Shown here: piece after piece, positions 60,827 through 64,000 of the stretch
Layout: every line of letters starts with the position of its first letter
Position numbering within the stretch: position 1 is the first letter of the stretch
From: Bacillus sp. 1NLA3E
Lineage (GTDB): Bacteria > Bacillota > Bacilli > Bacillales > Cytobacillaceae
Reading direction: 5' to 3'
DNA length: 64,000 nt
Assembly: GCF_000242895.2 (NCBI RefSeq)
Contig: NC_021171.1
Location: 1,894,001 to 1,958,000 of the forward strand
Translations under genes and position numbers: made by a program
The notes under the pieces: generated by a model
Databases searched by the model: none
The model's input: the letters and a program-made list of their open reading frames with translations, nothing else
What the model was told of the DNA's origin: nothing

Positions 60827-62026
60827 ATGAGCGCAATAACTATAGACAAGGTAAAAACAATCAAAACATTAAACAGTATTGCTGAGAATGGGTTAAATGT
60901 TTTCAATAAAGATACCTATACGATTGATAATAATAGTGAAAATCCTGATGCGATTGTTGTTCGCAGCTATAACATGCATGAAATGGAGTTTGGAAGTAAT
61001 CTAAAAGCAATCGCACGTGCTGGTGCCGGTGTCAATAATATTCCTGTTGAAAGATGTACGGAAGAAGGAATTGTTGTTTTTAATACGCCTGGTGCAAATG
61101 CTAATGCTGTAAAGGAAATGATTCTTACTGTATTAATTGCTTCATCACGTAACCTTTTTGATGGTGTAGCATGGACAAAGACATTAGTGGGCGAAGGTGC
61201 AGAGGTTCCTAAGCTTGTAGAAGCAGGAAAGAAACAATTTGTAGGAAAAGAAATTAAGGGGAAAACTCTTGGTATAATAGGTTTAGGAGCGATTGGTGCT
61301 CTTGTTGCAAATGATGCCCTTGATTTAGATATGGATGTAATTGGTTTTGATCCGTTCATCTCTGTAGATACTGCCTGGAATTTAGCACGCAATGTACAAC
61401 GTGCGATGACGATTGAACAATTGTTTGCAAACTCCGATTATATCACAGTACATGTTCCGCTAACTGATGACACAAAGGGAATGTTTAATCAAGAAACATT
61501 CAGCATCATGAAGCCAGACGTTCATATTTTAAATTTTTCACGAGGCGAGCTAGTGAATGAAGCAGATATGGAAGCTGCACTCGAAAGTGGAAAAGTTGGT
61601 AAGTATATTACAGACTTCCCGAATGAAAATGTATTGAAAATGAAAAATACCATCCCAGTTCCACATCTTGGTGCCTCTACTGCTGAATCAGAAGAAAACT
61701 GTGCCATTATGGCTGCTCGTCAAGTGCAGGAGTTTCTAAATACAGGAAATATCAAAAACTCAGTGAATTTTCCAAACGCTAACCTTCCTTATACAGGACA
61801 ACTACGAGTGGCAGCTTTCCACAAAAACGTTCCAAACATGGTGGGTCAGATCACATCTGTTATTTCAAGCTATAATTTGAACATTGCTGACATGATTAAC
61901 AGAAGCCGCGGTGGATATGCTTACACAATGGTTCACATTGAAGATAAAGCAAACGGTGATATCATCCCTGGTTTAGAGGAAAAAATCAGCCAAATAACAG
62001 GCGTTGTTACAGCTCGTATTATTTAA
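60827..62026 (+). CDS. serA: D-3-phosphoglycerate dehydrogenase, short type with ACT domain
   Basis: 399 residues. The catalytic and NAD-binding parts show ARAGAGVNNIPVERC, GIIGLGAIGALVANDA, NFSRGELV and PHLGASTAESEENC with the catalytic His. The C-terminal ACT domain (about 330-399) starts VAAFHKNVPNMVGQ. It makes 3-phosphohydroxypyruvate, the first step of serine synthesis. The ATG is preceded by AAAGGGGATAAC. The ZTP riboswitch 115 bases upstream ties it to one-carbon supply. Ends at a terminator. Confidence 0.92.
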   Translation: MSAITIDKVKTIKTLNSIAENGLNVFNKDTYTIDNNSENPDAIVVRSYNMHEMEFGSNLKAIARAGAGVNNIPVERCTEEGIVVFNTPGANANAVKEMILTVLIASSRNLFDGVAWTKTLVGEGAEVPKLVEAGKKQFVGKEIKGKTLGIIGLGAIGALVANDALDLDMDVIGFDPFISVDTAWNLARNVQRAMTIEQLFANSDYITVHVPLTDDTKGMFNQETFSIMKPDVHILNFSRGELVNEADMEAALESGKVGKYITDFPNENVLKMKNTIPVPHLGASTAESEENCAIMAARQVQEFLNTGNIKNSVNFPNANLPYTGQLRVAAFHKNVPNMVGQITSVISSYNLNIADMINRSRGGYAYTMVHIEDKANGDIIPGLEEKISQITGVVTARII

Positions 62027-62063
62027 ACAAAGCAGGAATAAATATCTTAGACATATATATTTA

Positions 62064-62098
62064 AAAAGGAGTCCAATCCAACGATTGGGCTCCTTTTG
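62064..62098. terminator. Terminator between serA and the LysE gene
   Basis: AAGGAG(T)CCAATC and GATTGG(G)CTCCTT around CAACG, followed by TT; convergent gap, usable on both strands. Confidence 0.8.
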
Positions 62099-62122
62099 TC
62101 ACTGTCGGAACTTGCCGAGCAA

Positions 62123-62755
62123 TTAGTGAACTTTAGTGTTAAGTAATTTAATGCCCATGGCAATAAAAACAATTCCTGTTAATCTATTCAACACATTTCC
62201 AACTTTCGCATTGCTTCTTAATTTATTTGTCGCCATTGAGGAAAAGAAGGCTGTAATTAAACACCAAGTGCCCCCTGTTAAAGTGAAAGTCAATCCTAGT
62301 AAAATAAAAGGAATCGGACTTGAAACCCCAGGGCTAGTATGAATAAATTGGGGCAGGAAAGCTATGAAAAACAAGGCAACTTTTGGATTAGTCACATTCG
62401 TTAGCATACCTTGCAGGAATATTTTTTTATTACTCTGCTTCGGTAAGTCTTTTTGCTCATTTATTGTCTTTTTGGTTATTAACATTTTAAAACCTAAATA
62501 AGCTAAATAAATAGCCCCAATAATTTTGATTAAATTAAACAAGAATGCTGATTGCATTAAAATAACGGATAATCCAAAGGCGGCAAGTAAAGTATGGACA
62601 ACTACTCCTGCTGAAATGCCTAATGCAGAATAGATCCCAGCTGCTCTACCTTGAGAAATACTTCTACTGACTATATACATGGTATCCGTACCAGGAGTTA
62701 AATTGAGCAGAATGGCCGTTACTAAAAAAACTTCAAAATTAATAATTCCGTACAA
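62123..62755 (-). CDS. LysE/RhtB-family amino-acid exporter
   Basis: About 210 residues with six membrane helices. NLTPGTDTMYIVSRSISQGRAAG and ALGISAGVVVHTLLAAFGLS are the LysE/RhtB hallmarks. It exports amino acids or derivatives. The likely start is TTG at 62755 with GAGGGGTG eight bases upstream; an earlier GTG overlaps that site. Convergent with serA. Substrate unknown. Confidence 0.88.
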   Translation of the reverse strand: MYGIINFEVFLVTAILLNLTPGTDTMYIVSRSISQGRAAGIYSALGISAGVVVHTLLAAFGLSVILMQSAFLFNLIKIIGAIYLAYLGFKMLITKKTINEQKDLPKQSNKKIFLQGMLTNVTNPKVALFFIAFLPQFIHTSPGVSSPIPFILLGLTFTLTGGTWCLITAFFSSMATNKLRSNAKVGNVLNRLTGIVFIAMGIKLLNTKVH

Positions 62756-63160
62756 ACTTAACACCCCTCAATTATCTAAATGTTTACTTATTTTACAATA
62801 CATTTTCTCTTTTTCCTATTAATTATTTAATGAATCACTAAGAATCAGTACATTTCTGTTAGATAATAGTACATAGGAATATACCAAAGCAGTGGCATAC
62901 TATTTTTATTTTAAAATAATAAATTTGCCGAATTTGTCATAATTAAATACTGAAAAAATAATTAATATTTTAATTAAAATTCATTTTAAATAATAAGATT
63001 TTTATCAAATAAGGTAATAATCATATTACCAATAGGTTCACAAGAGTAATTATATTCCAAAAACTAATACTATTAAATTCTTAGTTTGATGTGATATATT
63101 ATAAAAAAGTATTTTAATTATCAGTGTTATACCAATATTCTAAAAAACGGAGTGATTTTA
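62756..63160. other. A/T-rich intergenic region
   Basis: No gene on either strand. Very A/T-rich, with TTGTCA near 62935 and TGATATATTATAAAA near 63091 as possible promoter pieces for the binding-protein gene. No known riboswitch motif seen. Confidence 0.4.
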
Positions 63161-63931
63161 TTGAAAAAATTTGGTTTATTCAGTATGTTATTGATTCTTG
63201 CTCTTTTTATCTCTGCATGTGGAACTGATAAAACACCAGATAAAAAAGCCGAAAAAGAAAAGGTTTATAAGGTGGGCGTAGATGTAACTTATCCACCATT
63301 CGAATTTAAAGAAGGAAACGAGTATAAGGGAATCGATATTGAATTAATCAATGCTATTGCGAAAAATCAAGGCTTCAAAATCGAACTTTCTCCGATGGAT
63401 TTTGGTGGAATTATCCCAGCCATGCAAGCTAATCAGCTTGATGTAGCGATTGCTGGTATGAGTATTACAGATGATAGAAAAAAGGTAGTAGATTTCTCAA
63501 CACCGTATTTTGATGCAGGATTAACTGTTGTTGTAAAAAATGATAATTCAAGTATTAAATCTGTTTCTGACCTTAATGGAAAAAAAGTTGCAGTTAAAAA
63601 AGGGACAACAGGTGCTAAATACGCAACAGATAATGCTTCAAAATTAGGGATTACCGTCGTCCAATTTAACGATAGTCCTGCCATGTTCCAAGAAGTATCT
63701 AATGGAAATGCAGATGCACTTATTGAAGATTATCCTGTTATCTCCTATGCAATTGCCCAACAAGAGCTTGGATTAAAAATCGTGGGTGATCGTCTAAATG
63801 GAGACCAATACGGAATTGCAGTTTTAAAAGGGAAAAACCAAGATTTACTGAAAAAAATTAATAAAGGTTTTGCAGAACTTAAAAAAGATGGAACGTATGA
63901 TGAGATTTTAAAAACTTACCTTGGTGAATAA
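63161..63931 (+). CDS. Amino-acid ABC transporter substrate-binding lipoprotein
   Basis: 256 residues from a TTG start (63161; GGAG eight bases before). A lipoprotein signal ends FISACG. The family-3 solute-binding pattern follows: GVDVTYPPFEFKEGNEYKGIDIEL, DVAIAGMSITDDRKKVVDFSTPYFD, and FAELKKDGTYDEILKTYLGE at the end. It binds a polar amino acid such as cystine, glutamine or arginine. The permease is expected just past the window. A GGCGCGCA/TGCGCGCC terminator lies directly after it. Confidence 0.88.
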   Translation: MKKFGLFSMLLILALFISACGTDKTPDKKAEKEKVYKVGVDVTYPPFEFKEGNEYKGIDIELINAIAKNQGFKIELSPMDFGGIIPAMQANQLDVAIAGMSITDDRKKVVDFSTPYFDAGLTVVVKNDNSSIKSVSDLNGKKVAVKKGTTGAKYATDNASKLGITVVQFNDSPAMFQEVSNGNADALIEDYPVISYAIAQQELGLKIVGDRLNGDQYGIAVLKGKNQDLLKKINKGFAELKKDGTYDEILKTYLGE

Positions 63932-63951
63932 TATAAGAATAAATACAGACA

Positions 63952-63980
63952 AAGGCGCGCATCGTGCGCGCCTTCTTTTT
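63952..63980 (+). terminator. Terminator after the amino-acid-binding lipoprotein
   Basis: AAGGCGCGCA and TGCGCGCCTT with a TCG loop and T-run. Sits between the binding protein gene and whatever follows, which may limit permease expression relative to the binding protein. Confidence 0.85.
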
Positions 63981-64000
63981 GGAAGGGAATGAAGCGAGTG

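Overview
The window reads as a low-GC Gram-positive chromosome of the family Bacillaceae. Gene families typical of Bacillus-like genomes (DUF3231, RNase J, FbpA, BC1872, CD3324, DUF1992, YoaS/YozG-type pair), strong AGGAGG-type ribosome binding sites, frequent TTG/GTG starts and many A/T-flanked intrinsic terminators support this. A Neobacillus or close relative is plausible, but that is inference. No rRNA, tRNA, CRISPR-Cas or prophage core is visible.

Layout. 1-12 kb: the end of an amino-acid ABC ATPase gene, a succinate-semialdehyde-type dehydrogenase, an orphan tungstate-binding lipoprotein, a DUF3231 protein, an RNase J paralogue, a DeoR/HAD pair with a divergent nitroreductase, and a peroxide-defence group (dihaem cytochrome c peroxidase, rubrerythrin, DUF3501). 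12-16 kb: a dimethyl-sulfone/organosulfur gene set (SfnG plus two acyl-CoA-dehydrogenase-fold flavoproteins) behind a leader terminator. 17-23 kb: decayed and mobile DNA with a 52-bp repeat array and an IS605-type TnpB element sitting inside a NERD gene. 24-31 kb: an arsenic island (acr3-arsR-arsC-arsD-arsA-hesB-like, then arsM and a cysteine-rich MarR facing a GNAT of ArsN1 type). 31-33 kb: a second 52-bp repeat array and proC. 33.6-45.5 kb: a sulfur-salvage regulon consisting of a LysR regulator, four luciferase-like monooxygenases, a glutaredoxin-like protein, a GNAT, an M20 amidohydrolase and MetQNI with two MetQ lipoproteins. It resembles the B. subtilis ytm/yxe S-modified-cysteine salvage operons, with the methionine-type importer replacing the cystine importers. 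45.8-53 kb: small accessory genes, several visibly broken, and a second TnpB element that separates a fusB-like gene from its first codons. 53-64 kb: threonine aldolase, TauE exporter, DUF445, a 21-bp tandem repeat, a GGDEF-EAL protein preceded by a c-di-GMP-I-like RNA, serA preceded by a ZTP-type riboswitch, a LysE exporter and an amino-acid-binding lipoprotein.

How it fits together. Two promoters in the sulfur cluster share one architecture: TTYCTATSA boxes 21 bp apart, a 9-bp gap, TTGTCA, an 18-bp spacer and TAGGAT. They probably form one LysR regulon in which imported S-modified cysteines are acetylated, oxidised by FMNH2-dependent monooxygenases and deacetylated. The arsenic island couples efflux, arsenate reduction, methylation and probable arsinothricin acetylation. 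Two copies of an ArsR-like palindrome lie before acr3 and before arsD.

The genome is littered with structured repeats: four copies of a ~130-bp GC-rich hairpin element whose arms covary, one leftover of its outer arms, and two 52-bp inverted-repeat arrays. At both TnpB insertions the interrupted reading frame can be rejoined exactly, giving TTTAT as the target-adjacent motif and fixing the element boundaries.
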